In this document: piece after piece, positions 35,981-44,948 of the stretch
Layout of the letters: every line of letters starts with the position of its first letter
Numbering within the stretch: position 1 is the first letter of the stretch
DNA from: Streptomyces venezuelae
Lineage (GTDB): Bacteria > Actinomycetota > Actinomycetes > Streptomycetales > Streptomycetaceae
NCBI RefSeq assembly: GCF_008642375.1
Contig: NZ_CP029194.1
Location: 7,744,501 to 7,808,500 of the forward strand
Direction of reading: 5' to 3'
DNA: 64,000 bases
Notes under the pieces: model-generated
Database searches by the model: none
What the model was told of the DNA's origin: nothing
The model's input: the letters and a program-made list of their open reading frames with translations, nothing else
Translations under genes and position numbers: made by a program

Positions 35981-37720
35981 TCACTTGCACGTGACCTCGT
36001 CACGCGGGGTGTAGTGCGTCGTGAAGGTCTCGCGCTTCACCTCGGCGCCGCCGTCCTTGAAGACCCGGTCCACCGAGATGTCGAAGCCCTCCAGGGGCGG
36101 CTGCGCCACACAGGTCTCGCCGGTGCCCTCGCGCTTCACGGGCTCCGTCTCGTTGGTGCGCGGACCCGCCACCGCCTCCACGGAGTCGTACTTCTTCGTC
36201 CCGAGGAAGCTCACGGTGACCGAGGAGTCCGTCGCGCCCGCCTTGATGTAGATCGGCTTGCCCGAATCGTTGCGGAACTTCAGGTCCAGGCTGCCCCAGG
36301 CGACGGTGGCCTCGCGGCCGGCCGGGTAACGCTCGATGTAGAAGGAGTGGGCGCCGTACTCGACGGGCTTGACCCCGGCGAAGAACATCGCGTTGAAGAC
36401 GGTGGTCGCCATGGCCGAGACGCCGCCGCCCGGCGCGGACTGGTACCGGCCGTCGAGGATCATCGTGCCGTCCACGAACCCGTTGTCCGGGGTGCGCTCG
36501 CCGACCGTCTCGTTGAAGCTCCACACCTCGCCGGGCTGCACGACCGAGCCGTTGATCAGCTCGGCGGCCCGGCCGATGTTCGTCGTCCGGTAGGGCGCGG
36601 TGGGGAAGTCGACCGTGAACGTCGACATCTGCTCGGTGATGCCGAGGCGGGCCAGCGAGCCGGCGGTCAGCTCGGGCTGCGTGACCTTGGTGGCCACCGT
36701 GGCCGTACGGGCCGCGGCACCGTCCTTGGTGAGCAGCGGGCGCACGGCGTCGCCCAGCGCCTTCGCGGTGACCTCCTGCCCCGGCCTGCCCTCCGACTCG
36801 ACGACGACCTTGCCGTCCCGCACCCCGAGGGTCGCCTCGACCGGGGCGCCCGTCATGGAGGCGAGGGGCTCGGCGACGTCCGGGTCGCGGAGGAGGGCCT
36901 CGGCGTCGAGCGCGGCGCTGAGCCGGCCGTTCTCGGACTTCACGGAGAGGTGGTCGCCGAGGGTGGCGGGGGAGATCCGCAGCCGCTCGGTGCCGGCGGT
37001 GAGCGTCACCGGGCCCGAGACGGCGGGCTTCGCGTACGTGTCGAGGAAGCGGGTGACCTCGGAGTCCCCCAGCTTCGGCTCGGTGAGGGTGACGGGAAGG
37101 GTCACGGCCGTGGCGCCCGACGCGGCGGGATAGGCGGCGCGCAGGGTCTCGACGGCCCGTCCGGTCTCCAGCTTCTGGCCCGTCACCGCCCGGGTGGCGA
37201 CGGCCTCGCCCGCGCGGAAGGCGACGGAGCCCTCACGGACCTTGCGGTCGTTCTTCTCGGCCAGCTCGGCGACGGCGGCCTTCGCCTTGGCCTCGTCGTA
37301 GGCGAACACCGGCCGGATCTCCCGCTCGCCCGAGGAGAACAGCCGCCCGATGACGGTCACGGGGTCCCGGGACGGGTCGGCGGCGAGGTCGGCGGTCTTC
37401 TCCACGTCCACGGTCATGCCCGCGGCGGCCGGGGAGACCGTGGTCTCGCGGTCGCCGACCTGGACGGGTATCGGTGCGGTCCAGGCGGCCGGGGCCTCGG
37501 CCGCGAGCTTCGCCCGCGCCTCGGCGCGGCTCATGCCGCCCACGTCCACGCCGGCGACGCTGGTGCCGGCGGATATGTCGTCCCCGGCGGTGACGAGCCC
37601 CGCCACGTACAGGCCGCCCACGGCGACGGCGACCACACCCGTCGCGATCGCCGCCGTCCGGAGGAGCGGACGGCGCCCCTCGCGGGGCGTCGGGGCATGG
37701 TCGGTCCTGGAGCGGGGCAC
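35981..37720 (-). CDS. Membrane-anchored VanW-family protein
   Basis: This 579-residue protein has a short basic cytoplasmic tail, one TM helix (about residues 20-40, AAIATGVVAVAVGGLYVAGL), then two putative peptidoglycan-binding domains (PG_binding_4 type; SPATLGDHLSVKS-like segment in the second) and a C-terminal VanW domain (RTTNIGRAAELINGSVVQPG, FNETVGERTPDNGF, GGGVSAMATTVFNAMFFAG). VanW domains occur in cell-wall and vancomycin-resistance contexts, but their activity is unknown. The GTG at 37720 has GGGAG upstream. It probably works on the outer face of the membrane in wall remodelling. Confidence 0.9.
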   Translation of the reverse strand: MPRSRTDHAPTPREGRRPLLRTAAIATGVVAVAVGGLYVAGLVTAGDDISAGTSVAGVDVGGMSRAEARAKLAAEAPAAWTAPIPVQVGDRETTVSPAAAGMTVDVEKTADLAADPSRDPVTVIGRLFSSGEREIRPVFAYDEAKAKAAVAELAEKNDRKVREGSVAFRAGEAVATRAVTGQKLETGRAVETLRAAYPAASGATAVTLPVTLTEPKLGDSEVTRFLDTYAKPAVSGPVTLTAGTERLRISPATLGDHLSVKSENGRLSAALDAEALLRDPDVAEPLASMTGAPVEATLGVRDGKVVVESEGRPGQEVTAKALGDAVRPLLTKDGAAARTATVATKVTQPELTAGSLARLGITEQMSTFTVDFPTAPYRTTNIGRAAELINGSVVQPGEVWSFNETVGERTPDNGFVDGTMILDGRYQSAPGGGVSAMATTVFNAMFFAGVKPVEYGAHSFYIERYPAGREATVAWGSLDLKFRNDSGKPIYIKAGATDSSVTVSFLGTKKYDSVEAVAGPRTNETEPVKREGTGETCVAQPPLEGFDISVDRVFKDGGAEVKRETFTTHYTPRDEVTCK

Positions 37721-37939
37721 ACGCTCTCCCGGGGCATCGAGGATGGGGGGATCTCCACGACGGTACGCCGAAAGAGTGTCAAATGCACATAAAGCTATGA
37801 TGACCTGCGGGGATACGGAGCGCGGTGGAGCCGGTACGGAGTGTTCCGGCAGCCCCGCGGCGGAGACCCTCCCGGGGCGGGTCGCGGTCCGCCCGCGGCC
37901 CGGGGAGGGACGGCACCGGACAGGCCCTAACCTGGAACG

Positions 37940-38704
37940 ATGCCCGCCACCCCCAGCCCGAGCCCCGGCCCGCAGACCGTCGACCGGGCCCTCGCGGTGC
38001 TCGACGCCGTCGCCGACGCCGACCGGCCCGTCGCGGCGAAGACCCTGGCCCGGAAGCTCGGCTGCGCACTCTCGACCGTGTATCACGTCACAGGGCCCCT
38101 GCTCGCGCGCGGCTACCTCGCCCGCACCGCCGAGGGGTACGCCCCCGGGCCCCGCGTCCCCGCCCTGCACCGCTCCCACCAGCGCCACCACGGACTCGGC
38201 GCCGGCACCGGCGACCTCCTGGGCCGGCTCCGCCGCGCCACGGGAGCGGAGGCGTACCACACCGCCTACCGCGACGGCCTGATCACCGTCGTCGACACCA
38301 CCGCCCCGGTGACCGACACCACCCACCCCTTCACCCCCGGCCCCGAGGACCGCGCGCACGCGACCGCCCACGGAAAGGCCCTCCTCGCCGCGCTCCCGCG
38401 CCCGCTGCGCCGCCGCTACCTCGCGGAGCACGGCATGGCCCGCTTCACCGAGCGGACCATCACCAGCGCCGAACGCTTCGAGGCGGAGGCCACCCGGGTG
38501 CGCGGCCAGGGCTTCGCCGTCTCCGTGGGCGAGGCGGACCTCGCCTACACCTGCCTCGCCGTCGCGCTCCCCGAGCGCGGCGACGGCATCGTCCACGCGC
38601 TCTCCGTCTCCCTCCCCACCGCCGACTTCGCGCGGCGCCAGGGAGAGCTCCGGGCGGCCCTCGCCCGCGCCGTACCCGAGTTTCCGGCCCTGCCGGAATC
38701 CTGA
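37940..38704 (+). CDS. IclR-family transcriptional regulator
   Basis: This 254-residue protein has an N-terminal winged helix (TVDRALAVLDAVADADRPVA, KTLARKLGCALSTVYHVTGP) and a C-terminal IclR effector domain (ATAHGKALLAALPRPLRRRY, ERTITSAERFEAEA). IclR proteins usually control catabolic or secondary metabolism genes in response to small acids. It is divergent from the VanW gene and followed, 45 bp on, by the frameshifted monooxygenase gene. The target is not evident. Confidence 0.92.
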   Translation: MPATPSPSPGPQTVDRALAVLDAVADADRPVAAKTLARKLGCALSTVYHVTGPLLARGYLARTAEGYAPGPRVPALHRSHQRHHGLGAGTGDLLGRLRRATGAEAYHTAYRDGLITVVDTTAPVTDTTHPFTPGPEDRAHATAHGKALLAALPRPLRRRYLAEHGMARFTERTITSAERFEAEATRVRGQGFAVSVGEADLAYTCLAVALPERGDGIVHALSVSLPTADFARRQGELRAALARAVPEFPALPES

Positions 38705-38749
38705 CCGGCCCGGCTGGTCCCGTCCGGCGGACCGCCGCAGGGTGGACGC

Positions 38750-39078
38750 ATGATCTTCATCGCCGTCCGCTTCACCGCCCGCCCCGACCACGCCGACCGC
38801 TGGCTCGACCCGGCGCCGACTTCACCCGCGCCACCCGCGAGGAGCCCGGCAACCTCTTCTTCGACTGGTCCCGCAGCGTCGACGACCCGAACGTCTTCGT
38901 CCTCCTGGAGGCCTTCGCCGACGCCGAGGCCGGCGCCGCCCACGTCGCCTCCGCCCACTTCACCGCCGGCCTCGCCGCCATGGCGGGCGCCATCGCCACC
39001 ACCCCCGAGATCATCAACGTCGAGGTGCCGCAGCAGGGCTGGGGCGCCATGGCCGAACTCGCCCCGGCCGACGCCTGA
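38750..39078 (+). pseudogene. Antibiotic biosynthesis monooxygenase (ABM) family gene, frameshifted
   Basis: The start MIFIAVRFTARPDHADRWLD is in one frame. The rest (DFTRATREEPGNLFFDWSRS, VFVLLEAFADAEAGAAHV, PEIINVEVPQQGW) is in the neighbouring frame, with the change near 38810-38824 in a GC-rich stretch. Together they make a normal small ABM-type protein of about 105 residues. A one-base deletion or a two-base insertion explains it. In the starting frame the protein would become Pro/Ser-rich nonsense, so it is either a true recent pseudogene or a sequence error. Confidence 0.8.
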
Positions 39079-39159
39079 GCGCCCCGGGCCGCCGCCCTCC
39101 CGCCTGATAGGTTCGCGGGAAACGCAGGCGGGGCGGCGGCCCGAGGGGAGAACCGGCAC

Positions 39160-40194
39160 ATGGCGGTGAGCGGACGGCAGACCGGCAGGCCCACCCTGGA
39201 AGAGGTCGCGGCCCGGGCCGGAGTCGGCCGCGGCACGGTCTCACGGGTCATCAACGGCTCCCCGAAGGTGAGCGAACAGGCCAAGGCCGCCGTCGAGCAG
39301 GCCGTCGCAGAGCTCGGGTACGTCCCCAACCGCGCCGCCCGTGCCCTCGCCGGCAGCCGCACCGACGCCGTCGCCCTCGTGATCCCCGAGACCGAGGCGC
39401 GGCTCTTCGCCGAACCGTACTTCCTCGACATCATCCGCGGCGTCAGCGCCGAACTGGCCGAAGCCGACAAGCAGTTGCTCCTCACCCTGATCCGCAGCGA
39501 CCAGGAGCGCCAGCGCTTCGAGCAGTACCTCGCCGCCCAGCGTGTCGACGGCGTCCTGCTCGTCTCCGTGCACGGCGACGACCCGCTGCCCGACCAGGTC
39601 CGCGCCCTCGGCCTGCCCGCCGTCCTCAACGGCCGCCGCCGCGAGGACGAGCGCGTCTCCTTCGTCGACTCCGACAACACCGGCGCCGGCCGGACGGCCG
39701 TCGCCCACCTCGCCGCCCGCGGCCGGCGCTCCGTCGCCACCATCACGGGACCCCTCGACATGTACGTGGCCCGCTGCCGCCTCGACGGCTACCGCGAAGG
39801 CCTGGCCGAGGCCGGACTCGCGCCCGACGAGGGCCTCGTCGCCAACGGCGACTTCACCGAGGAGGGCGGCCGGCGCGCCATGCGGGAACTGCTGGACCGC
39901 AGGCCCGGCCTCGACGCCGTCTTCGCCGCCTCCGACGTGATGGCCGCCGGGGCGCGCGGCGTGCTGCGCGAGGCGGGCCGCCGGGTCCCCGAGGACGTCG
40001 CGCTCGTCGGCGTCGACGACTCCGCCGTCGCCCGGCACATGGACCCGCCGCTCACGAGCGTCCGGCAGCCCATCGAGGAGATGGGCCGGACGATGGCCCG
40101 CCTGCTCCTCCAGGAGATCGCCGCGCCCAGCGAACCCGACGCGCAGCCCCGCCGGATGCTCCCCATCGAGCTGGTCGTCCGCGCCTCCTCCTGA
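39160..40194 (+). CDS. LacI-family transcriptional regulator
   Basis: This 344-residue repressor has an N-terminal LacI helix-turn-helix and hinge helix (EEVAARAGVGRGTVSRVING, ELGYVPNRAARALAG), then a periplasmic-binding-protein-like sugar domain (FLDIIRGVSAELAEAD, VDGVLLVSVHGDDPLP, VALVGVDDSAVARHMDPPLT). It should bind a palindromic operator and respond to a sugar. No sugar operon adjoins it. The 25-bp palindrome upstream of the distant PfkB kinase is only one speculative target. Confidence 0.94.
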   Translation: MAVSGRQTGRPTLEEVAARAGVGRGTVSRVINGSPKVSEQAKAAVEQAVAELGYVPNRAARALAGSRTDAVALVIPETEARLFAEPYFLDIIRGVSAELAEADKQLLLTLIRSDQERQRFEQYLAAQRVDGVLLVSVHGDDPLPDQVRALGLPAVLNGRRREDERVSFVDSDNTGAGRTAVAHLAARGRRSVATITGPLDMYVARCRLDGYREGLAEAGLAPDEGLVANGDFTEEGGRRAMRELLDRRPGLDAVFAASDVMAAGARGVLREAGRRVPEDVALVGVDDSAVARHMDPPLTSVRQPIEEMGRTMARLLLQEIAAPSEPDAQPRRMLPIELVVRASS

Positions 40195-40215
40195 CGCGAC
40201 CCCCGCCGGGCCTCC

Positions 40216-40292
40216 CGGTCCGCGGGGTCCGAGGTGCAGCCCCCTCCAGGCCCCGGTCCGCGGGGCTCCGAGGTGCAGCCCGCTCCGGCCCC
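40216..40292. repeat. Imperfect tandem repeat of about 38 bp upstream of the cyclic-di-GMP fusion gene
   Basis: Two adjacent copies share CGGTCCGCGGGG, TCCGAGGTGCAGCCC and CTCC; the second begins 38 bases after the first and has one extra base. They lie between the LacI gene and the start at 40374. Confidence 0.8.
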
Positions 40293-40373
40293 CCGGAGAA
40301 TGGACACGGTACGGAGTCCGAATCCGCGACCAGGGCGCTCCACGGCGTCCGACCCGCTAGGGGGCGGTCGACG

Positions 40374-43300
40374 ATGGCGTTGCGTCAGCCGATCCGGTCA
40401 CGCAAGGCGTCCGGGTCACTCCGCACGTGGACGCTGGTCTATCTCCTGGTCGTGACTCTGCTCACCGTCGCGTACCTGCAGTTCCCCGCCCGTCACACCG
40501 TCCTCTGGGCACTCATCGGACTGGGCGGCGTCGCCGCCATCCTCGTCGGCGTCCACCTGCACCGGCCCGCCCGCCGCTGGCCCTGGCTCGTGCTCGCCGC
40601 CGCCAACTTCGCCTTCGTCGCCGGCGACACCGCCTACAACGCCCTGGAGGGATTCTTCGGGCAGACCAGGCCCTTTCCCTCCGTCGCCGACGCCCTGTAC
40701 CTGGCAACGTACCCGCTGTTCGCCATCGGTCTGTTCGGCTTCATCCGCTACCGGGCCGCCGGCCGCGACCTCGCGGTCGTCCTCGACGCGCTGATCCTCA
40801 CCTCGGGCCTCGCGCTGCTCTCCTGGGTCAACCTCATCACCCCGCTCGCCAGGAGCGAGGACATGACCTGGATCGAGAAGGCCATCTCCATCGCCTATCC
40901 CCTCGGCGACGTCCTGATGCTCGCGATGCTCGCCCGGCTGCTCGTCCCCGGCGGACTGCGTTCCCGGTCCGTGCAGCTCCTCACCCTCGGCACGTGCGGC
41001 ATCCTCGCCTCCGACGTCATCTACGGCACCCTCCAGCTCAAGGGCACCTGGCAGGTCGGCACACCCCTCGACCTCGGCTGGGTCGTGTTCTTCACCGCCT
41101 GGGGCCTCGCCGCCCTCCACCCCTCGATGACCGGGCTGACCGAGCGCGCCCCCGAACCGGCACCGCGCGTCGCCGAGCGTCGCCTCGCGCTCCTCGCCGG
41201 CGCCTCCCTCGTCGCCCCCGCCCTGCTGCTCCTCCAGTCGCTCCGCCAGGACAAGGACCAGGACATCGCCGTCATCGCGATCTTCTCGGCCCTCATGTTC
41301 CTCCTCGTCCTCGCCCGGCTGTGGAGCATGATGAGTGCCCACGGCAAGGCCGAGGCCCGGGAGCGCAGCCTCAGGGTCGCCGCCGCCTCCCTCGTCGCCG
41401 CCCTCAGCCCCCGCGAGGTCGCCGGCGCGGTGGAGACGGCCTCCGCCACGCTCTTCGGCCCCGGCACCGACCACCGGGTCCTCCTCTTCACCCGGGACCG
41501 CCGGGGCGGCCTCACCGCGGTCGCCACCGCGGCCCACCCGTGGAGCTGCCACACGGACACACTGACGCGCCCGCCTGCCACGGCCTGGCCCGAGCTCGTC
41601 GCCCACGGCACCCGGCTCGTCGCCGTGAAGCGCCTCGACCCCGCCGTCGCCGCCGAGGCGGCGCCCGAGCCCCACGCACTCCTCTGCCCCCTGGAGCTCC
41701 AGACGCCGGCCGGACGCGAACCGCTGCTCGGCGTGCTGCTCCTCGCCGGACCCGAGAAGAAGCTCTCCGAGATCGCGGGCCCCGCCCAGTCCCTCGCCTC
41801 CCAGGCGGCCCTCGCCCTGGAACGCTTCGGTCTCAGCGAGGAGGTCAACCGCCGGACGAGCGAGGCCTACTTCCGGACGCTCGTGCACAACACCTCGGAC
41901 GTCATCCTGATCGTCGACGACGACGACACCGTGCGGTACGCGAGCCCCTCCGCCGAGTCCATGTTCGGCCACTCCCTGATCCCCGGCACCCCCCTCACCG
42001 AGCTGCTCGCGCCCACCGACAAGGCCGGCGCCCTGCGCCTCCTCGCCGACGCCCGGTCACGTGACACGGTCGACGCCCGCGACGACTGGAAGCTGCTCCA
42101 CGGCGGCCCGGGCGGCTCCGGCTCCTCCTCCGACCTCCAGGTCGAGGTCCGGTGCAGCAACCTCCGCAACGAACGCACCGTGCACGGCCTCGTCCTGACC
42201 CTCAGGGACGTCACCGAGCAGCGGAAGCTGGAACGGGAGCTCACCCACCGGGCCTTCCACGACTCCCTCACCGGCCTTCCCAACCGCGTCCTGCTGCTCG
42301 AACGGATCGAGCGCGCCCTGCTGCGCGGACGCCGCGAATCCACCCTGACCTGCATGCTCTTCGTCGACCTCGACGACTTCAAGGTCGTCAACGACACCAT
42401 GGGGCACTCCGTCGGCGACGAGCTCCTCGTCGCCGTGGCCCGCCGCCTCACCTCCGTCCTGCGGCTCACCGACACCGCGGCCCGGCTCGGCGGCGACGAG
42501 TTCGCCGTCCTCATCGAAGGGGCCAGGGAAGCCAGCGACGCCGAGACCCTCGCCGCCGAGATCGTGCACACCCTCAGCCAGCCCTTCCACCTCACCGACG
42601 GAGCCGTCTCCGTCTCCACCAGCGTCGGCATCGCGACCGTCCTCGACAGCGCCCACGCCGAGGAGCTCCTCGGCCACGCCGACCTCGCCCTGTACGCGGC
42701 GAAGGCGGCCGGCAAGAAGCGCTGGCGGCTCTTCCACCCCGAGCTCCACTCCCGGCTCGTCGCCCGGCACGAACTCCAGGCCGGCATGGACACGGCCATC
42801 GCCGACCACGCCTTCGCCCTGCGCTACCAGCCCATCGTGGAGGTCGACGGCGGGGCCACCGCCGGCCTGGAGGCCCTCATCCGCTGGCCGCACGCCCGGC
42901 GCGGGATGGTGCCGCCCGACCAGTTCATCACCCTGGCCGAGGAGAGCGGCCACATCATGCCGCTGGGCGCCTGGGTCCTCGAACACGCGGCGCTCGACAT
43001 CGCCCGCTGGCAGCGCTCCCGCCCGCGCCAGCCGCCCCTGTACGCCAACGTCAACGTCTCCGCCCGCCAGTTCCGCGACCCGGGCTTCCTCGAAGAGGTA
43101 CGGCGCACCCTGCGCTCCTCGGGTCTCGAGCCGGGCTCCCTCGTCCTGGAACTCACCGAGACCGTCCTCATGCGCCAGGACGCCCAGATCCGTACGACCA
43201 TGGCCGCCCTGAAGGACCTCGGGGTCTCCATCGCCATCGACGACTTCGGCACCGGCTTCTCCTCGCTCAGCTACCTCCGCGAGTTCCCGATCGACATCCT

Positions 43301-44948
43301 CAAGGTCGACAAGTCGTTCATCGACGACATCACGACCGACCCCCAGCAGGTCGCTCTCGTGGAGGGCATCGTGCGCATCGCCGACGTCCTCGGCCTGCTC
43401 GTCGTCGCCGAGGGCATCGAACACGAGGAGCAGCGGCAGCTCCTCGCCGAGATGGGCTGCCGCTACGGACAGGGCTACCTCTTCGCCCGGCCGATGACCG
43501 CCCACCAGGCCGAGTCGTACCTGCACCACGCCGCGGCCCCCGGCGCCGGCCCAGCCGTCCGCCCGGCGCCGCCCGTGTCCACGGCCTCCCCGGCCGTCCG
43601 GGGCTCCCCGGGAACCGTGCCCGCCACCGTCGCCGCCACCACCACGGCCGCCGCCACCACGGCCGCCCGGACCAGCCGGCCGCCGCGCCCGTCCCGCTGG
43701 CGCGACCTGGAGCACCTCCAGCGGACCAGCCTCATGTGCGACGCCGTCATCGACGAGGTCGACGGCCGCCGTATCCGGGTCGGCGAGGACTGGCTCGTCG
43801 ACTTCGCCTCCTGCAACTACCTCGGCTTCGACCTCGACCCCACGATCATGGCCTCGATCGAACCGGAGGTCAGACAGTGGGGCACCCACCCCAGCTGGTC
43901 CCGGCTCATCGGCAGCCCCCGGCTCTACCCGCGCATCGAGGAGCGGCTCACCGAGCTCCTGGGAGCCCCCGACACCCTCCTGCTGCCCACGATCACCCTC
44001 ATCCACCAGTCCGTCATCCCGCTCCTCGCCGGCACCGGCCAGATCTTCGTCGAGGCGCAGGCCCACCGCACCGTGTACGACGGCTGCGTCGTCGCCCGCG
44101 GCCAGGGCGCCGAGATCCACCGCTTCCGCTCCGAACGGCCCGAGGAGCTGGCGACGCTGCTCCGCGGCGCACCCGGCGACGGCGGCCGGCTCGTCTGCAT
44201 GGACGGCGTCAACAGCATGACCGGAAACTTCCCCGACCTGCCGGCCCTGGCCCGGATCTGCCGGGAGAACGGCGCGCTGCTGTACGTCGACGACGCGCAC
44301 GGCTTCGGCGTCATCGGGGAGCGCTCCCCGGACGAGAGCAGCCCGTACGGCTCGCGCGGCAACGGCATCGTCCGCCACCTCGGCGAGACCTACGACGACC
44401 TGGTGCTGGTCGGCGGCTTCTCCAAGGCGTTCTCCTCGCTGCTCGCCTTCCTCGCCGTCCCGAAGTGGCTCAAGGACCACCTGAAGGTGGCCGCGGCCCC
44501 GTACCTCTACTCCGGGCCCTCGCCGACGGCCTCGCTGGCCACCGCGCTCGCCGGGCTCGACGTCAACGCCGAGCGCGGCGAGGCGATCAGGGCCGACCTC
44601 TTCCGGATGACGGCCCGGGTCCTCGCCCACGTCCGCGGCCTCGGCCTCGCGACGCCGAACACCGACGGGCTGCCGATCGTCGAGATCCCGCTCGCCGACG
44701 CCGAGGACCTCGACGCCGTCGCCGCGTTCCTCTGGGAGCACGGGATCTACGTGACCCTCGCGTCCTACCCGCTCGTCCCGCGCGACCGGGTCGGCTTCCG
44801 CATCCAGATCACCGCCGCCAACACCGACGAGGAGATCGACCAGCTGTGCGAGGCCCTCACGGCGCTCGCCGAGCGGTTCAGCCTCCAGCACACCGAGGCC
44901 CCGGGCCCCGGTCCCGTCCTGGCCGGCCACCGGCCGCCGGAGCGGTGA
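40374..44948 (+). CDS. Membrane GAF-PAS-GGDEF-EAL protein fused to an alpha-oxoamine-synthase-like PLP domain
   Basis: One uninterrupted 1524-residue frame. Residues about 20-320 hold roughly eight to ten TM helices; about 330-480 look GAF-like; about 495-615 are PAS-like. GGDEF is intact (residues 706-710, RLGGDEFAVLI). EAL is intact (833-835, with NVNVSARQF, ELTETVLM, IDDFGTGFSSLSYL, LKVDKSFI, VAEGIEHEEQ). After an Ala/Thr/Pro linker (about 1050-1105), residues about 1108-1505 form an AONS/KBL/CqsA-like PLP domain (DFASCNYLGFD, SRLIGSPRLYPRIEERL, VDDAHGFGVIGER, Schiff-base Lys1351 in GGFSKAFSS). Predicted: cyclic-di-GMP turnover linked to a decarboxylating acyl-amino-acid condensation. The stop overlaps the methyltransferase ATG. 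Confidence 0.88.
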   Translation: MALRQPIRSRKASGSLRTWTLVYLLVVTLLTVAYLQFPARHTVLWALIGLGGVAAILVGVHLHRPARRWPWLVLAAANFAFVAGDTAYNALEGFFGQTRPFPSVADALYLATYPLFAIGLFGFIRYRAAGRDLAVVLDALILTSGLALLSWVNLITPLARSEDMTWIEKAISIAYPLGDVLMLAMLARLLVPGGLRSRSVQLLTLGTCGILASDVIYGTLQLKGTWQVGTPLDLGWVVFFTAWGLAALHPSMTGLTERAPEPAPRVAERRLALLAGASLVAPALLLLQSLRQDKDQDIAVIAIFSALMFLLVLARLWSMMSAHGKAEARERSLRVAAASLVAALSPREVAGAVETASATLFGPGTDHRVLLFTRDRRGGLTAVATAAHPWSCHTDTLTRPPATAWPELVAHGTRLVAVKRLDPAVAAEAAPEPHALLCPLELQTPAGREPLLGVLLLAGPEKKLSEIAGPAQSLASQAALALERFGLSEEVNRRTSEAYFRTLVHNTSDVILIVDDDDTVRYASPSAESMFGHSLIPGTPLTELLAPTDKAGALRLLADARSRDTVDARDDWKLLHGGPGGSGSSSDLQVEVRCSNLRNERTVHGLVLTLRDVTEQRKLERELTHRAFHDSLTGLPNRVLLLERIERALLRGRRESTLTCMLFVDLDDFKVVNDTMGHSVGDELLVAVARRLTSVLRLTDTAARLGGDEFAVLIEGAREASDAETLAAEIVHTLSQPFHLTDGAVSVSTSVGIATVLDSAHAEELLGHADLALYAAKAAGKKRWRLFHPELHSRLVARHELQAGMDTAIADHAFALRYQPIVEVDGGATAGLEALIRWPHARRGMVPPDQFITLAEESGHIMPLGAWVLEHAALDIARWQRSRPRQPPLYANVNVSARQFRDPGFLEEVRRTLRSSGLEPGSLVLELTETVLMRQDAQIRTTMAALKDLGVSIAIDDFGTGFSSLSYLREFPIDILKVDKSFIDDITTDPQQVALVEGIVRIADVLGLLVVAEGIEHEEQRQLLAEMGCRYGQGYLFARPMTAHQAESYLHHAAAPGAGPAVRPAPPVSTASPAVRGSPGTVPATVAATTTAAATTAARTSRPPRPSRWRDLEHLQRTSLMCDAVIDEVDGRRIRVGEDWLVDFASCNYLGFDLDPTIMASIEPEVRQWGTHPSWSRLIGSPRLYPRIEERLTELLGAPDTLLLPTITLIHQSVIPLLAGTGQIFVEAQAHRTVYDGCVVARGQGAEIHRFRSERPEELATLLRGAPGDGGRLVCMDGVNSMTGNFPDLPALARICRENGALLYVDDAHGFGVIGERSPDESSPYGSRGNGIVRHLGETYDDLVLVGGFSKAFSSLLAFLAVPKWLKDHLKVAAAPYLYSGPSPTASLATALAGLDVNAERGEAIRADLFRMTARVLAHVRGLGLATPNTDGLPIVEIPLADAEDLDAVAAFLWEHGIYVTLASYPLVPRDRVGFRIQITAANTDEEIDQLCEALTALAERFSLQHTEAPGPGPVLAGHRPPER

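Noticed and set aside
37825..39078. A 417-residue plus-strand frame spanning the IclR gene and the ABM remnant
   Set aside because: Its first part is an Arg/Pro shadow of IclR; only the last part (from about 38820) is real ABM sequence, which supports the frameshift reading.
43560..43690. A separate start for the PLP domain within the fusion gene
   Set aside because: GTG codons occur in the linker, but none has a convincing ribosome binding site and the frame is continuous. Kept only as an alternative to test.
41867..44930. Long minus-strand frames opposite the cyclic-di-GMP fusion gene
   Set aside because: No recognisable domain; the plus-strand frame holds intact GGDEF, EAL and PLP motifs.
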